Source of the DNA: an uncultured Bacilli bacterium
GTDB taxonomy: Bacteria; Bacillota_I; Bacilli_A; RF39; UBA660
NCBI GenBank assembly: GCA_910576795.1
Contig: CAJTIX010000007.1
Location: 1 to 53,972 of the forward strand
Direction: 5' to 3'
DNA length: 53,972 nucleotides
Under the pieces are notes generated by a model that was not told the origin of the DNA, made no database searches, and was given only the letters and a program-made list of their open reading frames with translations. Made by a program: the position numbers and the translations under genes. Below, in pieces: positions 33,539-42,479 of the stretch (its first letter is position 1; each line of letters opens with the position of its first letter).

Positions 33539-34935
33539 ATTTTCATAAAATTTGTAGTTTTATTTTCTGTATTATTTGGAAAACCACCTGTTACAATAAT
33601 GGTATCTTTTTCTTGTAAATGCATCAACTTTTGAGCTTGGGTTTTCGCATCCGCAACTACTTCATCGGTACTATTATAAATAGGTACAATGGCTGTATAA
33701 ACCCCATAACTTAAAGCAAGTGAACGCGCTGTTTCATGCGTTGGACAAGCCGCTAACACAAAAGCATTTGGTCTCAAATTACTAATTTGTTTTGCTGTAT
33801 AACCACTCATTGTAGCCGCAACAATCACCTTAGTACCTAGTTCTTTACTTGCTGTTACAACACTATCTGCAATTACAGAAGTAATGTCTTTTGCACGATA
33901 TTCCTTATATTTGTCTTTGTATACATTATAACTTTCGACTGTTTCACAAATTTGTGCCATTGTTTGAATCGTTTCTACTGGATAATTTCCAATCGTCGTC
34001 TCATCACTTGTCATAATGGCATCACAACCAGTTAATACTGCATTTGCAACATCGGTTACTTCTGCATTGGTTGGTCTAATATTGGTTTTCATACTATACA
34101 TCATTTGAGTTGCCATGATGACTCTTTTGCCTTTAGCATGACATTTGTCAATCATCATTTGTTGATAAAGTGGTAATTTTTCAACACCTGTTTCCGTTCC
34201 CAAATCGCCACGAGCAATCATAATGACATCAGAAGCATCTACAATCTCATCCAAGTGATCCATCGCATATTGTGTTTCTACTTTGGAAATAATCTGCATA
34301 TCTTCTTTTCCATATTTTTTGCATAATGCTCTTACAGCTTCCACATCTTCTTTACTATTGACAAAAGAAATCGCCAAAAAGTCTCCATTATGTTCACATG
34401 CATACTGAATATCTTTCTCATCTTGTTCACTGATATATGGAATATCCAATTTCATACCTGGGATACAAACACCACGTCTACTTTTAATGGTACCCCCATT
34501 CATGATACGACAAGTAATTCCTTCACGATCTACATCTTCTACCACCAATTTATAAAAGCCATCATCTACTAGAATTTCCATCCCAACTTTCATGTCTTTT
34601 AAAATTCCTCTATAGTTGAAACAAATGGCTTCTTGGGTTCCCTCAATTTCCTCTTCTACAATACGAATGGTATTTCCTGCAATTAATTCAATTTTATCGT
34701 CTTGAAATGCACAAGTTCTTAAATCAGGTCCCTTGGTATCATATAAAATGGCAAGATCAGTTCCAAGTTCTTCATTGGCTCTTTTTACCAAAGATTCATC
34801 GAGCTCGCGTTCTTCCAATGTTGCGTGTGAGAAGTTAATACGCGCTACATTCATACCTGCTTCTACAATCCCTTTAAATGCTTCCCAAGTTTGAGTCGAT
34901 GGCCCAATACTACATATAATTTTTGTTTTTTTCAT
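33526..34935 (-). CDS. pyk: pyruvate kinase
   Basis: Pyruvate kinase converts phosphoenolpyruvate and ADP to pyruvate and ATP. The 469 residues show MKKTKIICSIGPST, ARINFSHA (Arg and Asn for substrate), the DTKGPDLRT signature, the B-domain (80-170), the catalytic Lys in IISKVE, ARGDLGTE for Mg, and MATQMMYSM. The later stretch reads IMTSDETTIGNYPVE where most enzymes have MLSGETAxGxYP, so this is a divergent copy. There is no extra C-terminal PEP-utiliser domain. Its own promoter lies upstream. Confidence 0.95.
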   Translation of the reverse strand: MKKTKIICSIGPSTQTWEAFKGIVEAGMNVARINFSHATLEERELDESLVKRANEELGTDLAILYDTKGPDLRTCAFQDDKIELIAGNTIRIVEEEIEGTQEAICFNYRGILKDMKVGMEILVDDGFYKLVVEDVDREGITCRIMNGGTIKSRRGVCIPGMKLDIPYISEQDEKDIQYACEHNGDFLAISFVNSKEDVEAVRALCKKYGKEDMQIISKVETQYAMDHLDEIVDASDVIMIARGDLGTETGVEKLPLYQQMMIDKCHAKGKRVIMATQMMYSMKTNIRPTNAEVTDVANAVLTGCDAIMTSDETTIGNYPVETIQTMAQICETVESYNVYKDKYKEYRAKDITSVIADSVVTASKELGTKVIVAATMSGYTAKQISNLRPNAFVLAACPTHETARSLALSYGVYTAIVPIYNSTDEVVADAKTQAQKLMHLQEKDTIIVTGGFPNNTENKTTNFMKIEEI

Positions 34936-34971
34936 ACATACACCTCTTCTAATTTTTGCCGAACAGAATTC

Positions 34972-35000
34972 ATTTTATCACATGTTTTATGAGAATGCAA
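34972..35000 (-). promoter_or_regulatory. pyk promoter
   Basis: TTGCAT (34995-35000) and TAAAAT (34972-34977) with a 17-base spacer on the minus strand, about 37 bases before the pyk start, which has an AAGAGGTG site. Confidence 0.6.
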
Positions 35001-35029
35001 TAAAAATATCCCTAATATTTAAGGATATT
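35001..35029 (-). terminator. terminator of the SNF2 gene
   Basis: On the minus strand AATATCC and GGATATT form a 7-base stem with an 11-base loop, followed by TTTTATT. Confidence 0.7.
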
Positions 35030-35064
35030 CTACTTCATTATAAATTACCATTATAATCACCTAT

Positions 35065-38000
35065 TTATTCTTTATTTTCCAACAAAGAGAGTAATTCTTC
35101 TTCCGTTAATTTAGATAGGATAATCTGGTCTCTTGTATCTCCTTCAATGACTTGTTCACTCAAATGGCGTTTTTTCTGTTGTAACTCTAATATTTTTTCT
35201 TCAATGGTACCACGTGCAATCAAACGAATCACTTCAACAACGTGTTTTTGTCCAATGCGGTGAGAACGATCGGTTGCTTGATTTTCGACCTGTGGATTCC
35301 ACCATAAATCCAGATGTATTACCACATCGGCACTCGTCAAATTGAGTCCTGTCCCTCCTGCTTTTAAGGAAATCAAAAAGACATTGGTCTCATCTTGATT
35401 GAATTGATTGACCATTTGCATTCTACTTTTACTTGGTGTACTTCCATCTAAATAGTAAGAGGTAATCGCATTTTTTTTGAACTCCTGTTCTACCAATTTA
35501 AGAGCTGATGGAAACCCAGAAAACAATAATATTTTATGTCCATTTTGAATGGATTCCTGTAAAATTTGAATTAAAGCATCTAATTTTCCACTTCGAATAT
35601 CGGTGTCGATAAAAAGTCTAGGATCAATACAAATTTGTCGTAACCGTGTTAACAAAGATAAAATTAGAATTTGGCTTTTTGCAAATCCTTCTGTTTGAAG
35701 GGTATGCTGAATTTCTTGTTTGGTTTTTTCTAGCTCCGCTAAATAGAGTTTCTTTTGTTCCTCTGTCATATCCACATAAATATTGTTCTCAATCTTATCT
35801 GGTAATTCTTTTAACACATCCTTTTTCTTTCTTCTTAAAATAAAAGGAGAAATTTGGATATTCAATTGATCCAATAACTGAGGATTTTCCTCTATTGCTT
35901 TGACACTATATTTGGCTTTGAAATGAGAATAAGTAGACAAAAAGCCTGGCATCAAAAAATCAAATATACTAAATAATTCTAATAAAGAGTTTTCGATTGG
36001 TGTTCCCGTTAAAGCGAACCTTGTCTTAGCACGAATGGTTTTAATCATTTTCGTAGTTTCAGCATTCATGTTTTTGATGTTTTGCGCTTCATCAAGAATG
36101 CAAGTATCAAATGTATAGGATTGGTAGTAAGCGATATCGTGTCTTAAAAGTCCATAGGTAGTTAATACAACGTCATATTGTTCGATTTGCTCAAATACCT
36201 TTACTCTCTTCTGTTTTCCCTCGTTCATGATGATATAACGTAACTTTGGACCATATAGTTGCAACTCATGTTCCCAATTATAGATCAAAGAAGTGGGTAC
36301 AATTAACAACATTGTACCTTTATTTTCTTTGATTTTTTGTCCAATATATTCAATGGTTTGTAGTGACTTTCCAAGACCCATTTCATCTGCTAGAATACCA
36401 CTAAAACCACATTTGGAAAGCGTAAGCATCCATTTAATTCCTAATTTTTGATAATCTCTTAGAATAGACATATTTTCACTTGTAAAAGAAATATCAGCAT
36501 CCTTATACTGTTTAAATTGTTCTATAAATTGATGTAAGGAAGTATCCAATTTGACGTATTTATTTTCTTGCAAAGACAAACTTTTATAAAGTGGTAATGT
36601 TCCTTTTCCTTGATCTATTTCTAATGTATCCGTAATTTCAAGCAACTGTTGGATGGAATCTCCTGTCAAATCCATATAATTTCCATTTTTCATACGATAA
36701 AATTTCTTTTTCATTTTGAGTGATTGCATAAAAAATTCGAGTTCTTCTGGATCCATATGTTCTACTTCAAATTGGTACGATAAGATATTATCTTTTCCAA
36801 GAGAAAAACTACTTTGCACGCCAACATGACGAAATACTTTCATTTCTTTCAGTTCTTGTGATACATAAACATCATATTTTTTAGACAATTCTTGTAAACC
36901 ACTTTCTAAAAATACAACAATCGCATCATTGTTTTCGAGTACAAATTCCCTCTTTTGTAATTCAAATTTCATCGCATATAATTCTTTTTGATAAGAAGCT
37001 TCTACTTCTTCATCTCTTTTGAGATAAATACCATCCCAGTTATTGTCATCTTCAAAAATATTTTTTTCAATTTCTTGATAACATAACACAATTTTTCCGT
37101 GAATTTTCGTTTTTTGTTTTTCAAAGTAGTATTTCACAGTAGGTAACTCTAATTTTATTTTTTCTTGTAATATAGAATCCAATTTGGTATTTGTGATAAT
37201 TTTTGGTAATACCCTTTTTGTAAATTCAGGTATCTCTTCTTGTTTGATAATAATATCTTGTTTTTGGTTTTCTTGTAGTAACTTTAACATGGCTGCTTCT
37301 TTGACATGATACATCTGATCTCTCATCATGACATATTCATAACTAGAAGTAAAAGGACTGATTTGTTCTTTGTTGATCCGAAAGCGGATATTTTCTCCTA
37401 GTGATTCCAAAGCCATGGTCAGAGGAAATTCCTCTTGAATTCCAGAAAAATGGTAAGTATAATAGCCCACTTCTACCGTAAATGGTTTATGATACAACAA
37501 CTTCATAAACTGTAATAGACTTTCTTTTGTCAAACGAATGAAATCCACTTTACCATCTATCATATGATATCCATAAAAACTTCGATATGACTGATTTTGA
37601 CTATCTACATAGAAAGCCAAGAAGTCAATAATTTTTTCATCTATTTCATCAAACTGATAATCACTATAACGGTAAGTAAATTTTTGTCCAAATTCAACTT
37701 CACCTTCTTGGTCATGGTAAGTTTGTAAAAAGAGTTCTAGATTTTTCTTGAGTACATATTTTTTTTCTTCACCAATTTTGATTTGCAATTCATAAGTATC
37801 TGGATGTCTATAATCCATTCGTTTCAAATTAACATCAAGTGTAAGTTTCTTTTTTGGCTTTTGTTCATAAAGGCGCAATAATTGTTCATTGAAGGAAGCA
37901 TCATATTCACTCGTTAGTTGTGCGATCATCTGGCTTACGTCTTCTTCATGTTCAATTAAATACATAATCGCAAGGGCAATATGAGGACAATACTCAAGTC

Positions 38001-38220
38001 CTGGTTTACATCCACAATCCATATCAATCATTTGATATTCTTTGGTAATCATAATATCAATAGGCAATTCTTCATAATGAAAGTGTACTTTGATTCGATT
38101 ATTGAACTGTTCATAGGAATCATAAATCAATTTGTTTTGATCTAGATTTAATGCCTGCACATAGTTAGAAATTCCTACAATTTTTGTTACATCTTCTATG
38201 GTTACTATTTTAGAACGCAT
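35065..38220 (-). CDS. SWIM-domain SNF2 helicase
   Basis: The 1051 residues begin with a SWIM zinc finger (C69, C71, C78, H80). The bacterial SNF2-associated region (about 100-560) and a SNF2 ATPase follow. Walker A is DEMGLGKS (612-619). CILDEAQNIKN is the Walker B/DEAQ box. LTGTPIENSLLELFSIFDFL and KAGGTGLNLTSADVVIHLDLWWNPQVE with ATDRSHRIGQ are the helicase C motifs. Such proteins move along DNA or remodel protein-DNA complexes; the specific role is unknown. The ATG at 38220 is preceded by GAGGTGGTAAA. Confidence 0.95.
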   Translation of the reverse strand: MRSKIVTIEDVTKIVGISNYVQALNLDQNKLIYDSYEQFNNRIKVHFHYEELPIDIMITKEYQMIDMDCGCKPGLEYCPHIALAIMYLIEHEEDVSQMIAQLTSEYDASFNEQLLRLYEQKPKKKLTLDVNLKRMDYRHPDTYELQIKIGEEKKYVLKKNLELFLQTYHDQEGEVEFGQKFTYRYSDYQFDEIDEKIIDFLAFYVDSQNQSYRSFYGYHMIDGKVDFIRLTKESLLQFMKLLYHKPFTVEVGYYTYHFSGIQEEFPLTMALESLGENIRFRINKEQISPFTSSYEYVMMRDQMYHVKEAAMLKLLQENQKQDIIIKQEEIPEFTKRVLPKIITNTKLDSILQEKIKLELPTVKYYFEKQKTKIHGKIVLCYQEIEKNIFEDDNNWDGIYLKRDEEVEASYQKELYAMKFELQKREFVLENNDAIVVFLESGLQELSKKYDVYVSQELKEMKVFRHVGVQSSFSLGKDNILSYQFEVEHMDPEELEFFMQSLKMKKKFYRMKNGNYMDLTGDSIQQLLEITDTLEIDQGKGTLPLYKSLSLQENKYVKLDTSLHQFIEQFKQYKDADISFTSENMSILRDYQKLGIKWMLTLSKCGFSGILADEMGLGKSLQTIEYIGQKIKENKGTMLLIVPTSLIYNWEHELQLYGPKLRYIIMNEGKQKRVKVFEQIEQYDVVLTTYGLLRHDIAYYQSYTFDTCILDEAQNIKNMNAETTKMIKTIRAKTRFALTGTPIENSLLELFSIFDFLMPGFLSTYSHFKAKYSVKAIEENPQLLDQLNIQISPFILRRKKKDVLKELPDKIENNIYVDMTEEQKKLYLAELEKTKQEIQHTLQTEGFAKSQILILSLLTRLRQICIDPRLFIDTDIRSGKLDALIQILQESIQNGHKILLFSGFPSALKLVEQEFKKNAITSYYLDGSTPSKSRMQMVNQFNQDETNVFLISLKAGGTGLNLTSADVVIHLDLWWNPQVENQATDRSHRIGQKHVVEVIRLIARGTIEEKILELQQKKRHLSEQVIEGDTRDQIILSKLTEEELLSLLENKE

Positions 38221-38311
38221 TTTACCACCTCAAATACTTATAGTATATCATAGATCATGAAATCATAGTGCGAACGATTCACGATTTATCCAATATTTGC
38301 TGCAATAAAGT

Positions 38312-38342
38312 AAAAAAGTAATACTATTTTTGTACTACTTTA
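38312..38342 (-). terminator. possible terminator of the HerA-like gene
   Basis: On the minus strand AAGTAGTAC and GTATTACTT form a stem with one G-U, then TTTTTT, overlapping the stop. Confidence 0.5.
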
Positions 38343-38885
38343 ATCTTTTTCTATAAACCAAGATGCAGATATATCACAACTGCTGCTAGAAGGTGCAGGC
38401 GATGGCATATCCATTTTTACTAACACAGGTACTTTAAACGCTGAACCAAATGCAACACAGGTTCCTGGTTGTAAAATGCGCAACCGTTTGATAACCTCTT
38501 GTGTTACATTCGGTACCATTTCTCTAATATAATCTACATCGGTTGGGTGCAACATCTTAAAGATTAAGAAATTGCTACATTGTGATAAAGAAGTTTCTGA
38601 TAATTCAGAAGGCCTTTGTGAAATCAGACCTAAAAGAACTCCATATTTTCTACCTTCTTTGGTAATTCGTTCAAAAATATTATAACCAAGTAAAAATTTA
38701 TCATTGTCATTTTGCACATATCTATGTGCTTCTTCTAATATGATATGAAATGGCATAGTTGCTCGTTTGACAGAACTTTTTGAAAAATCAAATAACAATT
38801 TAGAGTAGATCTTGGTTAGATTTTTTGCAAATCTATCATCTACATAGTTAATATCAAAATTGATAATTTGTGCTTTTTTTACCAT
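38340..38885 (-). CDS. HerA-like ATPase, C-terminal part (after frameshift)
   Basis: These 181 residues carry the second half of a HerA-type ATPase: Walker B in PFHIILEEAHRY (E51, E52), the ERITKEGRKYGVLLGLISQRPSELS sensor segment and the CVAFGSAFKVPVLVKMDMP tail. They are in the +1 frame relative to the upstream part and join it at an A7 run (38874-38880 as T on the plus strand). With six A the protein would be one chain of about 590 residues. The ATG at 38885 has no good binding site. This may be a frameshift mutation, a sequence error or slippage. Confidence 0.8.
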   Translation of the reverse strand: MVKKAQIINFDINYVDDRFAKNLTKIYSKLLFDFSKSSVKRATMPFHIILEEAHRYVQNDNDKFLLGYNIFERITKEGRKYGVLLGLISQRPSELSETSLSQCSNFLIFKMLHPTDVDYIREMVPNVTQEVIKRLRILQPGTCVAFGSAFKVPVLVKMDMPSPAPSSSSCDISASWFIEKD

Positions 38886-40104
38886 TTTCTGCTGTTAACA
38901 ATTGTTTCACATAACTGATTCGATCAATGTATTTTGGATAATTAAAATATTCACTATCATCACTTGAAACCAAAGCATGAAGACGCACTTTCAAGATATT
39001 GGCTTCATCATAAATTTTATCACTTTTCAAAACACCCTCTGAAATCAGAGCAAAATCAAAAGCGTCCTGCAAATCCTTTAATGTATATGGGAAGCTTCCA
39101 TCCGGTAAAGAAAGATCATAATCATCAGTCAAATAGGTTTCCATAAAATCTACAATCATTTCCATTTCCCTGATTTTACCACTGGAATCAATCATAATAC
39201 ATTGTTTTAATGGTCTTGTATATCCAGGTTGAAAAATGGGTGTTTCTAAATTGAGTTCCTTAGTATTGTAATAAGAAAGAACGGAAAAAATTTGATCTCG
39301 AATTTGGGCTGGAGCTCTACCACTGGATAAGATATCTAAAATAGCTCTTGCAATAATATCATTTTTAATTTTCAAAACTTCATCTTCATTTCGTGCAAAT
39401 ACAGTCACTAATTTCAAAGCTTTTTCAATCAATAATAACTGAGAATGTTTTTCTGCCCCTAATAGTAAGGCAATATCATCTACCCCTAGTAACCATAAAG
39501 GAATTCTTACCAATTCTTCATTGGATTTGATATCTGTTGTATAAGATTTAAATTGTATTTCTGGAACCACTTCATGTAGTTCTTTAAAAGCATTATGATA
39601 TTCCCCGTAGGCATCAAAAATAAACAAACTAGAGCGATAAGGAATCTTTTTTTTCTTTGTAAATAAATTTTGAAGAATACGAGCAATACTACAAGATTTA
39701 CCACTTCCAGTAGATCCAAAAATGGCAAAATGACTGCTAAAAAAATCATTAATTCGAAATCCAATATTCACATCCTCATAAATTGGACTTTTGCCTATAT
39801 ACAAATCTTTGTCTTCCGCATAATCTGAAATACCAATAATATATTCTATTTGATTGTTTGGAACAAATGAGATTTTAGCTTGAAAAGATGGTTTTTTTAC
39901 AACACCAAAAACAAATTTACTTTCTTTCAATTCTCCCAATAACATTACATAGGCAACACCATCTTTGACATCGACAATTTCACCAATGACTTGTCTACCA
40001 TCCTCTAGAATCACATGCCGATTCATCATTTCCTGATTGGTTTGTTCAGGATTTAGCTCTACTGATACTAAGTTTTCTTCAATTCCAATAATATGTCCTA
40101 ACAT
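38854..40104 (-). CDS. HerA-like ATPase, N-terminal part (frameshifted)
   Basis: The 416 residues contain the HAS-barrel-like N-terminus (1-90), a Walker A GSTGSGKS (130-137), LFIFDAYGEYHNAF and the DUF87 helical region. The frame then ends with KSTNYQF-stop just after a K-K codon pair in an A7 run. HerA pairs with a nuclease (NurA, or SIR2/RNase-like partners) in DNA end processing or phage defence, but no such partner is adjacent here. The ATG at 40104 follows GAGGAGGTACTTAT. See the downstream entry for the continuation. Confidence 0.85.
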   Translation of the reverse strand: MLGHIIGIEENLVSVELNPEQTNQEMMNRHVILEDGRQVIGEIVDVKDGVAYVMLLGELKESKFVFGVVKKPSFQAKISFVPNNQIEYIIGISDYAEDKDLYIGKSPIYEDVNIGFRINDFFSSHFAIFGSTGSGKSCSIARILQNLFTKKKKIPYRSSLFIFDAYGEYHNAFKELHEVVPEIQFKSYTTDIKSNEELVRIPLWLLGVDDIALLLGAEKHSQLLLIEKALKLVTVFARNEDEVLKIKNDIIARAILDILSSGRAPAQIRDQIFSVLSYYNTKELNLETPIFQPGYTRPLKQCIMIDSSGKIREMEMIVDFMETYLTDDYDLSLPDGSFPYTLKDLQDAFDFALISEGVLKSDKIYDEANILKVRLHALVSSDDSEYFNYPKYIDRISYVKQLLTAENGKKSTNYQF

Positions 40105-40149
40105 ATAAGTACCTCCTCAATTATCTCTATTATACCTGTTTTTGAATGA

Positions 40150-40179
40150 CAAAAAAAGAGTTTTTTAAATTAAACTCTT
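40150..40179 (-). terminator. yqeH terminator
   Basis: On the minus strand AAGAGTTT and AAACTCTT form an 8-base stem followed by TTTTTTT (40151-40157), overlapping the end of yqeH. Confidence 0.8.
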
Positions 40180-41154
40180 CCTTGTAAAAACATGCACGTT
40201 TGGTAATGTATAAATAGTAACAATTTCATCCTTTCCCACTTTGATAAATCCAAGACCTAAAATCACAAGATCTTCATTTGCCTTAACATTTATAATGTGA
40301 GGTATCAAATTGGTTTCTTTCCCTATTTTAAATGTACGTTCTATTTTCAGTTGATTGGAAAAATATAATGTGAAATTGTTATCTTCTGCATCCATTCTAA
40401 CTAAATTTTCTATCCATATGCTTTGTTTCGCTTTTACTTGATATGTAATTGGCTTGATTTCCTTTTTTGGTAAAATTCGTTTTAAAACAGGTAATTCCAC
40501 TTGTTCACAAATATTTCCTTCTTCTAAAATGCCAGGGGTATCCAATAATACCAAATTTTCTTGTAATGGAATTTCTAAATTTGCTAAAGTAGTAGAAGAA
40601 AGCATGCTGGTTGTAATTGTTTGTTTTAAGTCAGAATAATGAGAAATGAGATGATTTACCAGTGTAGATTTACCAGCATTAGTATATCCTACTAAATATA
40701 CATATTTGCTTGTTTGATAAGTTTGAATGGCCTCATATAAGGCATCTAATCCCTTATTTTTAGTCGCACTAATTACAAATGTTTCCAAAGGATTGAGTCC
40801 AAGTACTTGACCATATTGTTCTAATTTTTCATCTGACACAGATAAGGGTAATAAATCTCTTTTGGTAAGTACCAATATCATGTTTTTGGAACAATGGGCG
40901 GCAATTTCTAAAATATTTTGATTCATATGAAATAAATCTAATACGAGCAATGTCAAATCCCCTGTTTGTTTGATTTGATCTAAATTTTCCAAAAATTCTG
41001 TATTCACTTTTGTAACTCTTTTGTATTCATTATAATTTTGAATTCGAAAGCAACGTTCACATAAATTTTTATTTTTAGCACTTTCTTGTATATAACCTTC
41101 TTGATTTGGATTTTGACACTGTAAAATAGCACCACATCCGCCGCATTTATTCAT
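40165..41154 (-). CDS. yqeH: ribosome biogenesis GTPase YqeH
   Basis: From the ATG at 41154 (AAAGGAAGATACT upstream) the protein has 329 residues. It is a circularly permuted GTPase that helps 30S assembly. An N-terminal zinc knuckle CGGCGAILQCQ ... CERCF is followed by G4 TKRDLLP, G5 ISATKNKG, G1 GYTNAGKSTL and G3 DTPG in permuted order, then a beta-rich C-terminal domain. It overlaps the yqeG end by 8 bases, the usual yqeG-yqeH order of Bacilli. Confidence 0.95.
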   Translation of the reverse strand: MNKCGGCGAILQCQNPNQEGYIQESAKNKNLCERCFRIQNYNEYKRVTKVNTEFLENLDQIKQTGDLTLLVLDLFHMNQNILEIAAHCSKNMILVLTKRDLLPLSVSDEKLEQYGQVLGLNPLETFVISATKNKGLDALYEAIQTYQTSKYVYLVGYTNAGKSTLVNHLISHYSDLKQTITTSMLSSTTLANLEIPLQENLVLLDTPGILEEGNICEQVELPVLKRILPKKEIKPITYQVKAKQSIWIENLVRMDAEDNNFTLYFSNQLKIERTFKIGKETNLIPHIINVKANEDLVILGLGFIKVGKDEIVTIYTLPNVHVFTRKSLI

Positions 41155-41668
41155 AGTATCTTCCTTTGAAAAATAAATCATGATCTTTCAATTTTTTCAT
41201 AATTCTCTTTTCTCTCAGGCGATTTGGTTTGGTCCAAAATGGATCTCTTACGCTAATTGGATTGACTAAGATGGTTGTAATGCCAACTCGATTTCCACCC
41301 ACTATATCTGTCATAACTTGATCTCCGATAATAGCAACTTCATTTTCAGCTAGGCGATACTCTTTTAATATTTGATAAAAACGGTTGGAATGAGGTTTAC
41401 GAGCATTACTACAACAATCTACTTCTAATTCTTCTTTAAACGGTTTTACACGTTTTTTGAAACTATTGGAAAAAATAATCAATTGAAATCCCATCTCTTT
41501 TAGATTGGAAAATAATTCTACCAATTTCTCATCGGCACTTTTGATATGATAAGGCACTAATGTATTGTCCAAGTCAAATAGTAAACATTTGATCCCCTTT
41601 TCTTTTAGTTTTAAATAATCGATTGTATATATACTTTTTTGATATACATCGGGAATATACTTTTCCAT
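41147..41668 (-). CDS. yqeG: HAD-family phosphatase YqeG
   Basis: The 173 residues form a HAD-IIIA phosphatase: LLFDLDNTLVPY (nucleophile Asp and DxD), IIFSNSFKKRV, the Lys in ARKPHSNRF and GDQVMTDIVGGNR. It is a phosphatidylglycerophosphatase-like family in some bacteria; in Bacillus its substrate is not settled. PgsA makes the candidate substrate elsewhere in this window. The ATG at 41668 follows GGAGGAACTAT. It is the first gene of the yqeG-yqeH pair. Confidence 0.93.
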   Translation of the reverse strand: MEKYIPDVYQKSIYTIDYLKLKEKGIKCLLFDLDNTLVPYHIKSADEKLVELFSNLKEMGFQLIIFSNSFKKRVKPFKEELEVDCCSNARKPHSNRFYQILKEYRLAENEVAIIGDQVMTDIVGGNRVGITTILVNPISVRDPFWTKPNRLREKRIMKKLKDHDLFFKGRYYE

Positions 41669-41960
41669 ATAGTTCCTCCTACTTCCATTGTTTCCATTTT
41701 AGCATATAACCCTAGTAATTTCAATTTAATTTTCTAAAAATTTCCATTACATTGTAAAAGAAAAAAGTCAGGTGACTCATAAATATCTTGAACTTCTTTA
41801 TTTAAAATAGACTAAAATATATGTGCAACTCCATTTATAATAAGAGTTAACATAACAACTGTAGTCAAAATAGACGAAAAGCAATTTTAATTACTCTAAA
41901 TTTTATGAAAAATATATGATGTTGCACTTCATCTAGTTACTAAATGTTCTAAATTTATAT

Positions 41961-41988
41961 TTACATAATATTGGACGAATGATATAAT
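41961..41988 (+). promoter_or_regulatory. promoter of the small hydrophobic peptide
   Basis: TATAAT (41983-41988) has an extended TG one base upstream (TGATATAAT), with TTACAT (41961-41966) 16 bases before. Transcription would start near 41995, giving a leader of about 69 bases before the ATG at 42064. Confidence 0.6.
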
Positions 41989-42063
41989 TAATTTAGGATA
42001 TGCTTGATTTATGTCAGATGCTTTTCCCTCTTTTACTTTTGTAATAGAAGGGTGGTGGTGTTT

Positions 42064-42141
42064 ATGAAACAAAATGAAAAATGTTTGTATCTTGTAATCA
42101 CCCTGTTATTCATAATTATATTCATTCTATTGTTTAAATAA
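42064..42141 (+). CDS. 25-residue hydrophobic peptide, candidate type I toxin
   Basis: ATG at 42064 to TAA at 42141 encodes MKQNEKCLYLVITLLF then IIIFILLFK: a short polar N-terminus, one membrane helix and a final Lys. The binding site GGGTGGTGGTG ends 3 bases before the ATG. Promoter, leader, a hairpin after the stop and a strong terminator make a complete transcript of about 245 bases. An opposing promoter starts an RNA that covers the 3' end. This is the arrangement of type I toxins such as TxpA or BsrG, although the sequence matches none I can name. It is too short for normal gene callers. Confidence 0.65.
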   Translation: MKQNEKCLYLVITLLFIIIFILLFK

Positions 42142-42261
42142 CAACAAAGGCATCTATTTATCACATCGGTGATTTGTTAGATGCCAGTTCTTTTAAGGAA
42201 TTGCATTTGACTCCTCAACAGTCAAATGTATCCTTTTTATTTTATGAAGTTTCCTTCATCT
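42140..42261 (-). ncRNA. candidate antisense RNA to the hydrophobic peptide mRNA
   Basis: A minus-strand promoter (TTGACA 42291-42296, TATTAT 42268-42273, spacer 17) would start an RNA near 42261. On that strand, hairpin GGCATCTA/TAGATGCC (42149-42183, with an inner ATCAC/GTGAT) is followed by TTTGTTGTTATTT, a plausible end near 42140. The RNA of about 120 bases would be complementary to the 3' untranslated part of the peptide mRNA. Confidence 0.55.
42195..42240 (+). terminator. terminator of the hydrophobic peptide mRNA
   Basis: AAGGA...CATTTGAC pairs with GTCAAATG...TCCTT around a 9-base loop and is followed by TTTTATTTTA, a strong rho-independent terminator. Confidence 0.8.
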
Positions 42262-42267
42262 GTATAC

Positions 42268-42296
42268 ATAATATCATAAACTAGGATACCTGTCAA
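42268..42296 (-). promoter_or_regulatory. promoter opposing the hydrophobic peptide gene
   Basis: Perfect -35 TTGACA (42291-42296) and TATTAT (42268-42273) with exactly 17 bases between, on the minus strand. No protein-coding frame with a start lies downstream on that strand before yqeG. Confidence 0.75.
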
Positions 42297-42299
42297 ACA

Positions 42300-42479
42300 A
42301 ATATGGACTGTTGATGAATTCTAAAAAAATCCTAAACAATATTTTACTCCATATCAAAAAATATTACTTTGATATCAACTATCTTGAGTAAGAGGGGGCT
42401 TTTTTCAAAATTTTTGATTTCTTTTTTTATATCCCATATCTTTCTGTCTATAGTGATGCTATTGTATTTCTGGAATTTG
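42300..42479. other. intergenic sequence after dapB with a hairpin
   Basis: No gene is seen. ATATCAAA and TTTGATAT (about 42352-42376) form an 8-base stem, extended by TACTC/GAGTA outside. It may end transcription from dapB. The stretch 41669-41960 is also empty apart from weak distant repeats (GTGCAAC/GTTGCAC). Confidence 0.4.

Noticed and set aside
41815..41930. Distant inverted repeats GTGCAAC/GTTGCAC in the 41.8-kb intergenic region
   Set aside because: Only 7 bases pair over about 100 bases in AT-rich DNA; not enough to call a structured RNA.
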